The notes under the pieces were generated by a model that saw only the letters and a program-made list of their open reading frames with translations, was not told the origin of the DNA and made no database searches. Both the position numbers and the translations under genes were made by a program. A DNA stretch of 8,351 bases from Pseudomonadota bacterium (GTDB taxonomy: Bacteria > Pseudomonadota > Alphaproteobacteria > Sphingomonadales > SMXR01): positions 1 to 8,351 of the forward strand of contig JADFFP010000044.1 of assembly GCA_022568115.1 (NCBI GenBank). Reading direction: 5' to 3'. Positions 1 to 5,585 of this stretch are shown in pieces (position 1 is the stretch's first letter; every line of letters begins with the position of its first letter).

Positions 1-648
1 GCCAATCCAGCTGCCACCCAGTCGATGCTGGACGATGCCTTTTTCAATGTTGAGGAATGGCTGGCCGAAGAACTGGCCCAGGAATTTGGCCAGAAGGAAG
101 GCGCCGCCTTTGTTAACGGAGATGGCACCAACAAGCCGAAGGGTTATCTGCAGTATACGACTGCTGCTACCGATGATGCTTCACGCGCCTTTGGAACGTT
201 GCAGCATGTTGCAACCGGAGTGGCTGGCAATTTTCCGGCCTCCGATCCGTCCGACATTCTGATCGACCTGATCTATGCCTTGCGTCCGGTTTACCGGGCC
301 GGCGCCATCTTTGTCATGAATACCAACCTGGTGGCTGAAATCCGCAAGTTCAAAGACGCCGACGGCGACTACTTGTGGAAACCGGGCCTGGCTGAAGGTG
401 TGCCGTCAACTCTTTTGGGGTATCCGGTGGTTGAGGCCGAGGACATGCCGGACAAGGCCACTGACAGCCTGTCGATTGCCTTCGGCAACTTCAAGCGCGG
501 TTACATCATCACCGACCGCACCGGGACCAGGGTTCTGCGCGATCCCTTTTCCAACAAGCCGTTCGTACACTTTTACACGACCAAGCGTGTCGGCGGCGGT
601 GTGGTGAATTCGGAAGCTATCAAACTTCTGAAATTCTCGCTGACCTAA
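1..648 (+). CDS. HK97-fold major capsid protein, 3' part
   Basis: This is the C-terminal 215 residues of a major capsid protein, which assembles into the icosahedral head. The reading frame is open at base 1, so the gene starts upstream; the ATG at 25 is internal. The family is recognised from the segment W-x-AEELAQEFGQKEGAAFVNGDGTN followed by KPKGYL, then the DLIYALRPVYRAGAIFVMN region, the Y-LWKPG-x(8)-LLGYPVVE segment and the closing FGNFKRGYIITDRTG / RVLRDPF part. All are typical of HK97/RcGTA gp5-type capsids. The TAA at 646-648 is followed within 45 bases by a strong terminator, which would separate this abundant product from the connector genes. The N-terminal scaffold or propeptide, protease and portal are not in the window. 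Confidence 0.95.
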   Translation, partial: ANPAATQSMLDDAFFNVEEWLAEELAQEFGQKEGAAFVNGDGTNKPKGYLQYTTAATDDASRAFGTLQHVATGVAGNFPASDPSDILIDLIYALRPVYRAGAIFVMNTNLVAEIRKFKDADGDYLWKPGLAEGVPSTLLGYPVVEAEDMPDKATDSLSIAFGNFKRGYIITDRTGTRVLRDPFSNKPFVHFYTTKRVGGGVVNSEAIKLLKFSLT

Positions 649-690
649 CACCCCCTGGCCTCGTCAGCAGGCCACTTTCTCGTGCCCTGA

Positions 691-724
691 AAAACCGGGC
701 CGGTATCCTGCCGGCCCGGTTTTT
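691..724 (+). terminator. Rho-independent terminator after the capsid gene
   Basis: There is a perfect 13-bp inverted repeat: AAAACCGGGCCGG at 691-703, a seven-base loop at 704-710, and CCGGCCCGGTTTT at 711-723. A run of T residues lies at 720-724. It sits 42 bases after the capsid stop and only 22 bases before the next start codon. There is little room for a separate promoter, so downstream genes probably depend on readthrough or partial termination. Confidence 0.9.
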
Positions 725-746
725 CTTCCAACGACTGGACCAAGAT

Positions 747-1367
747 ATGAATCCGACACTTGTAACAGCCCCATCGGTTGAACCAGTAACCCTGGCTGAG
801 GCCAAGGAACACCTGAAGATTGACCACGCGGACGAGGATACTTACATCACAAACCTGATCACGGCGGCCCGGCGCTTTTGTGAAAAGTATACCAGGCTGG
901 CGCTGATTGAGCAGACCTGGAAATGGACTTTTGACCACTGGCCGGGGATTATGGATGTGTGTGATGAAACGCTGCCGCTTACCTTGCGGGGCGGGGATGT
1001 GAGATTTGTCGAGGTGCCGGTTACGCCACTGATCTCGGTTACCAGTATCACCACCTACGACGACCAGGATACCGCTACCGTCTGGGCGGCGTCCAATTAT
1101 TATACGTCTTCCCCCCAGGGGCGGATTTACCGGCGCACTGGCGCCTCGTGGCCCAGCAGCGGCAGGGCCGGAGACGGGATAGAATTTGTCTTCAAGGCGG
1201 GTTTCGGAACGGCGGCGAGCGATGTCCCAACGCCGCTCCGCCAGGGGTTGCTGCAGCTGATAGCGCACCTTTATGAAAATCGGGTAGCGGCCGGGGACAC
1301 ATCCAGTTTCTCCGTTCCCTTTAGCGTGACCGAGAACTTTAACCTCTATAAAAGGATCAGCTTGTGA
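747..1367 (+). CDS. Head-tail connector/adaptor protein (phiE125 gp8 / HK97 gp6-like)
   Basis: This 206-residue protein would form the ring docked under the portal (adaptor, RcGTA gp6 type). The N-terminus carries the family signature P-V-TLAEAKEHLKID (residues ~15-28), then D-T-YI-x-LI-x-AAR-x-FCEKYT, and further on QTWKWTFDHWP. The middle reads as a variable beta-rich part. The C-terminal helix PLRQGLLQLIAHLYENR is the usual last helix of this family, and the length is normal. The ATG at 747 has only a weak Shine-Dalgarno (TGGA, 736-739). The stop overlaps the GTG of the next gene by four bases, which suggests coupled translation. Confidence 0.87.
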   Translation: MNPTLVTAPSVEPVTLAEAKEHLKIDHADEDTYITNLITAARRFCEKYTRLALIEQTWKWTFDHWPGIMDVCDETLPLTLRGGDVRFVEVPVTPLISVTSITTYDDQDTATVWAASNYYTSSPQGRIYRRTGASWPSSGRAGDGIEFVFKAGFGTAASDVPTPLRQGLLQLIAHLYENRVAAGDTSSFSVPFSVTENFNLYKRISL

Positions 1368-1684
1368 TCCGGATTGGAGATTTGCGCCACCGGGTAACCC
1401 TGCAGGGTATTTCCGATACCGTCGGCGACGGCGGGGAAAAGGTAAGAACCTATCCAACCATCGCCAATGTCTGGGCGGAGCTTAAACCCTCCCAGATTCC
1501 GGTCAGGACCCGGGCCGGCAGGATCGAGTTTGTGGCCATCTTTACGATTACCTGCCCTTATGCGGCCAATTACCTGACCGCCCGGCGGATCGTGCTGGGG
1601 GCGCGCACTTTCCAGGTCCAGTCCATTATCAACCTGGGGGAACAGCAGCGCTATATTATATTTCAGTGTGAGGAAGTGAACTGA
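1364..1684 (+). CDS. Phage head closure (stopper) protein
   Basis: This 106-residue protein resembles the phage head-tail joining family (SPP1 gp16-like stopper), which closes the filled head and forms the tail docking surface. Visible signature: IGDLRHRVTLQ at the N-terminus, then a D-G-GEKV turn, NVWAELKP, the RAGRIEF segment, and a C-terminal LGARTFQVQSI followed by QRYIIFQCEE. Start choice: the GTG at 1364 overlaps the previous stop (GTGA) and is preceded by AAAGGA at 1352-1357. The TGA at 1682-1684 shares its A with the ATG of the next gene. Confidence 0.88.
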   Translation: MIRIGDLRHRVTLQGISDTVGDGGEKVRTYPTIANVWAELKPSQIPVRTRAGRIEFVAIFTITCPYAANYLTARRIVLGARTFQVQSIINLGEQQRYIIFQCEEVN

Positions 1685-2040
1685 TGATACGCCTTGAGAT
1701 TACCAACCTTCCCGCTTTTCAAAGAAGCCTGGAAAAGCTGACCGGCGACATTCAGGATAATATTAAGGGAGCCCTCAAAACCAGCGCGGAGACCCTGGCG
1801 GTGCGGGCAAAAGAACGGGCGCCGGTAAAATCCGGTGAGTTAAGAGACAGCATTGTGACCCTGGAGGGAGGGGAAGGTATGAATTATATAATCTCGGCCA
1901 CGGCCCCCCATGCCAGGTTTGTGGAATTCGGAACCAGAAAAACCCCGGCCCGTCCTTTCATGGTTCCGGCCGCTGAGGAAGTGTTTCCCCAGATTCTGGA
2001 TAATTTGGTGGGCGCTATAAATAAGGCAATCAGAAATTGA
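1684..2040 (+). CDS. HK97 gp10 family neck/tail completion protein
   Basis: This 118-residue protein of the HK97-gp10 family acts at the head-tail junction during tail completion. Signature: an N-terminal helix ending near LTGDIQDNIKGALKTSAETLAVRAKERAPVKSG, with the hallmark RAPVKSGELRDSI at residues ~44-56, then Y-I-x-SATAPHARFVEFGTRKTPARPFMVPA, the conserved H-A-x-FVEFGT plus RPF motif. The last helix (AEEVFPQILDNLVGAINKAI) is intact, so the gene looks functional. AGGAAG (1671-1676) precedes the ATG, which overlaps the upstream stop by one base. Confidence 0.92.
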   Translation: MIRLEITNLPAFQRSLEKLTGDIQDNIKGALKTSAETLAVRAKERAPVKSGELRDSIVTLEGGEGMNYIISATAPHARFVEFGTRKTPARPFMVPAAEEVFPQILDNLVGAINKAIRN

Positions 2041-2050
2041 GTAAGAAATC

Positions 2051-2461
2051 ATGACAGGTCTGGCGAACAACCCGTTGCAAAAGGCGATTTATGATGCCCT
2101 GGCCGGCGATGCCCCGCTGATTGCCAAAGTCACGGGCGTTTACGATGAGGCGGATGAAAAGGCGCCCTTGCCGATTGTTGTGATCGGCGATGGGACAACG
2201 GTGGACAATTCCACCAAAACCGAAGATGGGCAGACCCATACCATCACCATTCATGCCTGGAGCAGCGCCCATGGGCGGATGGAAGTGAAGGACATCATGG
2301 GACTGATCTATGATGTGTTGCACAATTCCAGCCTGACCGTGACGGGTCATAGCGTGGTCTTGATCCGGTTTGAATTCTCAGAGGATTTCCGGGAACTGGA
2401 AGACGAGCGCACCATTAATCATGGCGTGATGCGCTTTCGGGCAATTACGGAGAAAATTTAA
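2051..2461 (+). CDS. DUF3168 family tail terminator protein
   Basis: This 136-residue protein fits the DUF3168 family, thought to be the tail terminator that caps the tail tube (RcGTA gp8, lambda gpU-type role). Seen: NPLQKAIYDALAGDAPLIAKVTGVYDEADEKAPLPIVVIGD at the N-terminus, a strand pair THTITIHAWSSAHGRMEVKDIMGLIYDVL, and a final FRELEDERTINHGVMRFRAITEKI. The ending E-D-x-RT-x-HGV-x-RFRA-x-TE is typical of the family. The start has only a weak upstream Shine-Dalgarno. The stop lies 3 bp from the stop of a convergent gene on the other strand. The last 29 bases recur at 3822-3850, which marks the edge of a duplicated block. Confidence 0.9.
   Translation: MTGLANNPLQKAIYDALAGDAPLIAKVTGVYDEADEKAPLPIVVIGDGTTVDNSTKTEDGQTHTITIHAWSSAHGRMEVKDIMGLIYDVLHNSSLTVTGHSVVLIRFEFSEDFRELEDERTINHGVMRFRAITEKI
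2432..2460 (+). repeat. 29-bp direct repeat, copy 1 (3' end of tail-terminator gene)
   Basis: CGCTTTCGG through ATTTA at 2432-2460 recurs at 3822-3850 with 26 of 29 bases identical (offset 1390). Both copies encode R-F-R-[A/V]-I-T-E-K-[I/V] followed by a stop. Both are followed after 2-3 bases by the stop codon of a minus-strand exported-protein gene. The repeat marks the left edge of the duplicated module. Confidence 0.85.
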
Positions 2462-2464
2462 ATA

Positions 2465-3091
2465 TTAGCCGGAGCAAACCTGATTGCTAGGTTTTGCGGC
2501 CTTGGCATTTTCCAGTGCGGTTTCAATGAGGGGTTTAATGCCTTTTAGTTTCATGATACTGCGCATGATTGTACCATTTTGCAGGGTGAAGAAAACGGTA
2601 ATTTTCTCTCCATTAAGAAGGTGGTAAATAATTCCCTGTTCGCTTTCCAAAAGGGTTTTGGTGCTTCCTGCCTCTACCCGCCAAAGCAAATAGTTTACAG
2701 TGTAAGATCTGGGAAGAATGGGTCCAGTAAGGTCTTCCAGTTCGGTAATTTTTTTCAAGTCGATTTTGTTATAATTATCCACCTGAAGGACCGGAACTTC
2801 ATCTTTGGAAAAAATATAGGGAATTTCATCAGACAGGAAAAAGCCCGCGTAAACCTCAAGACAGGAATTTCGCCAACCAAAATCAAAACATAGCAGGTTT
2901 TCTGTTTTGTCGTAGCGGCATACAGAGGTCTCGAACAAGGTAAAATATTCTGCAACATCCTCATTATCACCCAGAAGACTGAAGCCAGCCCTAACCCAGG
3001 CAATCTCTTCATTACTTTGATCTTCTGCGAGGGAAATAAATGGCTGGTATGAGGAGATTATAAAAACAAACGTTAGAAATATTTTAATCAT
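2465..3091 (-). CDS. Exported four-cysteine protein A (unknown function)
   Basis: I do not recognise the family. The 208-residue product begins with a Sec signal peptide: K3, a hydrophobic stretch IFLTFVFIISS, and a likely cut after A22 (S-L-A/E). There is no lipobox, so a soluble periplasmic location is likely. It is a paralogue of the protein at 3854-4480: same length, 17 of 44 identities without gaps around C58/C68/C77 through the motif D-x-IPYIF-x-x-D-x-VP, and 14 of 51 in the last 51 residues. All four cysteines (C58, C68, C77, C206) are shared, which suggests two disulfides. It is antisense to the structural operon, divergent from the tape-measure-like gene at 3160, and A/T-rich. An AGAAAGGG Shine-Dalgarno precedes the ATG. 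This orientation is typical of a moron gene expressed from its own promoter. An immunity or superinfection-exclusion role is only inferred. Confidence 0.75.
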   Translation of the reverse strand: MIKIFLTFVFIISSYQPFISLAEDQSNEEIAWVRAGFSLLGDNEDVAEYFTLFETSVCRYDKTENLLCFDFGWRNSCLEVYAGFFLSDEIPYIFSKDEVPVLQVDNYNKIDLKKITELEDLTGPILPRSYTVNYLLWRVEAGSTKTLLESEQGIIYHLLNGEKITVFFTLQNGTIMRSIMKLKGIKPLIETALENAKAAKPSNQVCSG

Positions 3092-3159
3092 AAAAACGCC
3101 CTTTCTGAAACTGCTTCCAACAATAGCATAAATTGTAATTTATACAATCATGGATTATT
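3092..3159. promoter_or_regulatory. Divergent intergenic region A with a possible operator
   Basis: This 68-bp A/T-rich gap separates the divergent starts at 3091 (minus) and 3160 (plus), so any promoters must lie here or inside the genes. A 17-bp interrupted palindrome, ATTGTAATTTATACAAT (3132-3148, 6-bp arms, 5-bp spacer), could bind a dimeric repressor. TACAAT at 3143-3148 resembles a -10 box for the plus strand, but no convincing -35 box pairs with it. In A/T-rich DNA a palindrome this short can occur by chance. Confidence 0.3.
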
Positions 3160-3723
3160 ATGACCACTCTTAAAACCTTAGATATAAAGTTAAAAGTTGA
3201 CACCTCGGAACTGGGTGAGGCCTTGAACGTTGTTGCCGAAGAAACCGGAAAAACAACACAAAAAATAATGAACAGTCTACCAGTTCAAAACAAGCCACCC
3301 ACATCAGGGGATACTCTGGGTTTTATTCAAAGTTTGGGCCCTGATGACAAGTTGCAAGATAAACTTGTTTCCGATTTTTTTGACCCAAAAGCCAAACAGG
3401 GAACTGCAGAGCTGGATTTCCTGAAAGGCATTGAGGGAATTAAAGATCTGCTGGAAAATGAATTACAACAAATTTTGGCGATGCTGAAAAAAGACCTTGA
3501 AGGGTTGAATTTAAGTGAGGCAGAAATAGAAGCACGGTTAAAGTTTACTGAGGATTCCGGAAATAAAAAAATCGACGATATAATCGAGGATTTTACCGAT
3601 GAGATTGAAGAGGCGGCGGAGGCTTTGTCCAAGGCGGTATCCGAAGCTTTTGTGGAAATGGCCTTGAAGGGTGAGTTTTCCGCCAAGAAAATCGGCGATG
3701 CTTTTCTGAGGGTTTTCCGGTAG
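3160..3723 (+). CDS. Truncated tape-measure-like protein A (variable N-terminus, probably a displaced copy)
   Basis: This 187-residue product is predicted to be almost all helical and charged, with no signal peptide. Residues ~1-141 differ strongly from the paralogue at 4583, although D-P-x-AK, FL-x-x-IE and I-x-x-L spacing can still be aligned. Residues ~142-183 are almost identical to it (IEDFTDEIEEA...EALSKAVSEAFVEMA...KGEFSAKKIGDAF). The frame ends at TAG 3721-3723, exactly where the longer paralogue has an Asp codon, so the whole tape-measure C-terminal part is missing. The ATG at 3160 has no clear Shine-Dalgarno. Its A/T-rich composition matches the adjacent minus-strand gene, with which it forms a unit. 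Either it is an inactive stored N-terminal cassette or a short protein that still assembles; I favour the first. Confidence 0.65.
   Translation: MTTLKTLDIKLKVDTSELGEALNVVAEETGKTTQKIMNSLPVQNKPPTSGDTLGFIQSLGPDDKLQDKLVSDFFDPKAKQGTAELDFLKGIEGIKDLLENELQQILAMLKKDLEGLNLSEAEIEARLKFTEDSGNKKIDDIIEDFTDEIEEAAEALSKAVSEAFVEMALKGEFSAKKIGDAFLRVFR
3583..3709 (+). repeat. 127-bp direct repeat, copy 1 (inside tape-measure-like gene A)
   Basis: This stretch matches 4994-5120 (offset 1411) with 7 mismatches by hand count, about 94 percent identity, without gaps. The flanking DNA is far less similar on both sides. The copies lie in the same codon phase in both genes, so a crossover here would join the N-terminal part of A in frame to the C-terminal part of B. 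Confidence 0.92.
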
Positions 3724-3786
3724 ATTGTTAACATCAAGCATATTCTAGAAACACCTATTAGGTTTTTAAAAAACAATTTGAAGAAA
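3724..3786 (+). pseudogene. Decayed continuation of tape-measure-like gene A
   Basis: Reading on past the TAG at 3721 in the same frame gives I-V-N-I-K-H-I-L-E-T-P-I-R-F-L. With one gap this resembles I-V-S-K-E-L-I-Q-K-P-L-E-Q-L-L in the intact paralogue. Matching positions are few (I, V, P and L spacing). It looks like the rotted start of a C-terminal region once shared, but chance similarity cannot be excluded. The rest of the gap to 3821 shows no gene. Confidence 0.35.
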
Positions 3787-3821
3787 AGAAAAGCGGCTTT
3801 CCAATTCCACCGGAGAATGCC

Positions 3822-3851
3822 CGCTTTCGGGTAATTACGGAGAAGGTTTAG
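3822..3851 (+). pseudogene. Remnant of the tail-terminator gene 3' end (repeat copy 2)
   Basis: The ten codons R-F-R-V-I-T-E-K-V-stop repeat the end of the DUF3168 gene (R-F-R-A-I-T-E-K-I-stop at 2432-2461), with 26 of 29 bases identical before the last stop base. Upstream of 3822 the similarity vanishes, so only the 3' tip remains. It sits 2 bases before the stop of the second exported-protein gene, the same arrangement as around 2461. This shows that each module once abutted a tail-terminator gene. Confidence 0.82.
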
Positions 3852-3853
3852 AT

Positions 3854-4480
3854 TTACTTATTATAACAGGCCTTAATTTCAGGAAATTTTTCTTCTGCTA
3901 TTTGGACGGATTCTTTTAAAAAGGGAGCTAAACCCTCTAATGAATAAGTGCTACGAAGGGTAGGGCCACCTTTTGTATAGATATAATAGGTCAATTCTTC
4001 GCCGGTCATCAATTTGTAATAGGTCAAATTCTCAGGAATTTCCTCCTGTTGTAAATCGCCAAAATTTGTGAACCACCAAAGCAAAGTCTCCTTTAAATTA
4101 AGTCTAACCACCAGGGTGCCAATGGTGGATTCGTATTTGATCATCAGATTGAGCCCTTCATCAAGGTCGCCATCTATTTTTGAATCAGGAACTTTATCTT
4201 CCTCAAAAATGTAAGGAATATCATCGGGAAGTGAGAGAAGGGCAAAAAGCTTTAAACAGTCTTCATGGACAACCAATTCAAAACAGGAATAAATCTTTAA
4301 TTCATTAGAACTGCAAACGGCCCGGTGGGGAATTTTATAACCCCACTCCTCCTTAAAAAGGGTGATGTTTGATCTATGCCAGGGCAAGTTGGGCTCCATG
4401 TCAGCGAACGATTGCGCAGGAAAGCCTTGAGAAAAACCTAATAGAAGTAAGATCAAAAATTTATATTTAAAGTTTGTCAA
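3854..4480 (-). CDS. Exported four-cysteine protein B (unknown function)
   Basis: This is a 208-residue paralogue of the protein at 2465-3091, of unrecognised family. The signal peptide has K5/K7, a leucine-rich core FLILLLLGF, and a likely cut after A26 (S-F-A/D). There is no lipobox cysteine. Cysteines C56, C66, C75 and C205 line up with those of protein A, as does D-x-IPYIF-x-x-D-x-VP just after the third. The C-terminal Y-x-L-x-x-GE-x-x-T and LRS-x-x-x-L-x-G-x-x-P segments also correspond. Start: TTG at 4478-4480 gives a complete signal peptide; the frame is closed by a stop at 4502-4504, and no ATG lies between. It is divergent from the intact tape-measure-like gene at 4583 and antisense to the structural genes, which suggests independent expression. 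A role tied to its neighbour is inferred from the pairing only. Confidence 0.75.
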   Translation of the reverse strand: MTNFKYKFLILLLLGFSQGFPAQSFADMEPNLPWHRSNITLFKEEWGYKIPHRAVCSSNELKIYSCFELVVHEDCLKLFALLSLPDDIPYIFEEDKVPDSKIDGDLDEGLNLMIKYESTIGTLVVRLNLKETLLWWFTNFGDLQQEEIPENLTYYKLMTGEELTYYIYTKGGPTLRSTYSLEGLAPFLKESVQIAEEKFPEIKACYNK

Positions 4481-4582
4481 TTTTGGTCCGCTTTGTATTG
4501 TTTAATCACTCAACTTAAAAGAATATCCAATTTGAATTACTACCATGGATAGCATGTAGAAAACAATTGGTCTAGGAAAATT
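4481..4582. promoter_or_regulatory. Divergent intergenic region B
   Basis: This 102-bp A/T-rich gap lies between the divergent starts at 4480 (minus) and 4583 (plus). It must hold a promoter for the minus gene unless that gene relies on distant transcription from the right. I see only weak -35/-10 candidates (for example TTGAAT, 17 bases, TGTAGA on the plus strand). The palindrome found in gap A is not repeated here. AGGA at 4574-4577 serves as the Shine-Dalgarno for 4583. Confidence 0.3.
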
Positions 4583-5506
4583 ATGTCTGTATTAGAAACA
4601 TTGATGGTTCAAGTTATTGCGGATGTTGATCCCCTAAAAGAGGACCTGAAAGAAGTAGAAAAGCTCATTGAAGAAACGGGCGGTAAACTTGATAAAACCC
4701 TCAAGAATTTTCCGGCCTTAAATGAATTTGTAAAAGATGGTGCATTAACCATAGGTAAAGACTATCAGAAAAATCTGATTTCCAAAGCCCTGGATCCTAC
4801 TGCCAAGCTAAGTGATTTTGATAAACAATTTCTCAATGACATTGAAAATATTAGTAAAATCCTGAAAGAGGATTTGATGGATGCTTCCAAAGTCCTGCAG
4901 GAAGCCCTAAAAGCAAAAAATGTTGATCCGGAAATCATCGAAATTCTTGTTAAAAATTTTGAAGAAACTGGTGAAAAACGCATTGATGATCTGATCGAGG
5001 ATTTTACCGATGAGATTGAGGAGGCGGTAGAGGCTCTATCCAAGGCGGTATCCGAAGCTTTTGTGGAAATGGCCATGAAGGGTGAGTTTTCCGCCAAGAA
5101 AATCGGCGATGCGTTTCTGAAAACTTTTCTGGATATCGTCTCGAAGGAACTGATACAAAAGCCACTGGAACAACTTCTGGGAAGCCTCTTTAGTGCGCTG
5201 TTCGGGACTAAGTTGCCCAGCGGCGGCAGTGCCGCCGGCGGGGCTGTGGCGGCCGGGGTGCCGACGTTTATCAACGAACAGGGCCAGGAAATATTTATCC
5301 CCCATACCCCGGGGCGGATCCTCAATGCCCCCGACAGCCAGCGCCTCTTGGGCGGCGGATCGCAGGTGATTATCAACCAGAACCTGAAATTTGACACGGC
5401 GATCAAGAACGACATGATGGCCACCATTTTCCAGGCATCACCGTTACTGGTGGAGTATACCAAACAGGCGGTTTTGCAAACCCTGCAAGGCCGCCGGATC
5501 AATTAA
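4583..5506 (+). CDS. Short tape-measure-like protein B (mosaic, complete)
   Basis: This 307-residue protein has three visible parts. Residues 1-137 are A/T-rich in DNA, helical, charged and variable between the two copies. Residues 138-180 form the conserved IEDFTDEIEEAVEALSKAV and EFSAKKIGDAFL segment. Residues ~180-307 carry helix LIQKPLEQLLGSLFSALFG, a Gly/Ala linker, EQGQEIFIPHTPGRIL and a basic C-terminal tail. The last part resembles the C-termini of short tape-measure proteins of RcGTA type (x-KPLE-x-x-x-x-x-LLGSLF; GE-x-GPE-x-F-x-P). Such proteins set tail length and pass into the cell with the DNA. Composition switches from A/T-rich to GC-rich near codon 140, so the gene is a mosaic. 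It precedes the tail-tube gene, whereas tape measures usually follow the chaperones. A terminator follows. The tape-measure call is likely but not certain; a different full-size one could lie beyond the window. Confidence 0.68.
   Translation: MSVLETLMVQVIADVDPLKEDLKEVEKLIEETGGKLDKTLKNFPALNEFVKDGALTIGKDYQKNLISKALDPTAKLSDFDKQFLNDIENISKILKEDLMDASKVLQEALKAKNVDPEIIEILVKNFEETGEKRIDDLIEDFTDEIEEAVEALSKAVSEAFVEMAMKGEFSAKKIGDAFLKTFLDIVSKELIQKPLEQLLGSLFSALFGTKLPSGGSAAGGAVAAGVPTFINEQGQEIFIPHTPGRILNAPDSQRLLGGGSQVIINQNLKFDTAIKNDMMATIFQASPLLVEYTKQAVLQTLQGRRIN
4994..5120 (+). repeat. 127-bp direct repeat, copy 2 (inside tape-measure-like gene B)
   Basis: This is the partner of 3583-3709. The seven differences by hand count are mostly at third positions, with A-to-V and L-to-M changes in the protein. 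It marks the border between the variable A/T-rich 5' part and the constant GC-rich 3' part of the gene. Confidence 0.92.
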
Positions 5507-5526
5507 ACCAACCAACAGTAAAGACC

Positions 5527-5556
5527 GCCCGTCCCGCTATCGGGAGGGGCATTTTT
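5527..5556 (+). terminator. Rho-independent terminator before the tail-tube gene
   Basis: GCCCGTCCCG (5527-5536), loop CTAT, and CGGGAGGGGC (5541-5550) form a 10-bp stem with one G-G mismatch, followed by five T residues at 5552-5556. It lies 20 bases after the stop at 5504-5506 and 30 bases before the tail-tube start. It ends or attenuates transcription of the tape-measure-like gene. Confidence 0.82.
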
Positions 5557-5585
5557 GCATTCCCCAAAATTGAAAGGAGCATTCA

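Noticed and set aside
25..648. Capsid gene starting at the ATG at 25
   Set aside because: The frame is open back to base 1 and the residues before the methionine fit the capsid family, so the true start is upstream of the window.
645..1457. Long minus-strand open frame (270 codons) opposite the connector gene
   Set aside because: It is antisense to two clearly recognisable structural genes in GC-rich DNA, where long shadow frames are expected. Its product is low-complexity, rich in Arg, Gly and Pro, with no family features.
2462..5120. The A/T-rich block as an insertion sequence or transposon
   Set aside because: There is no transposase, no terminal inverted repeats and no target duplication. 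The repeats present are pieces of phage genes, so module duplication or recombination explains them better.
4765..5502. Minus-strand open frame (245 codons) opposite the tape-measure-like gene
   Set aside because: It mirrors a conserved plus-strand protein. The serine-rich product is what the reverse complement of Glu/Lys/Ala-rich helices gives, and the similar frame opposite copy A (3327-3776) has the same cause.
3160..5506. Tape-measure-like proteins as polymorphic toxins with the exported proteins as immunity partners
   Set aside because: No nuclease, pore-forming or other toxin motif is visible in the variable parts, which are plain charged helices. The pairing remains interesting, but toxin activity is unsupported.
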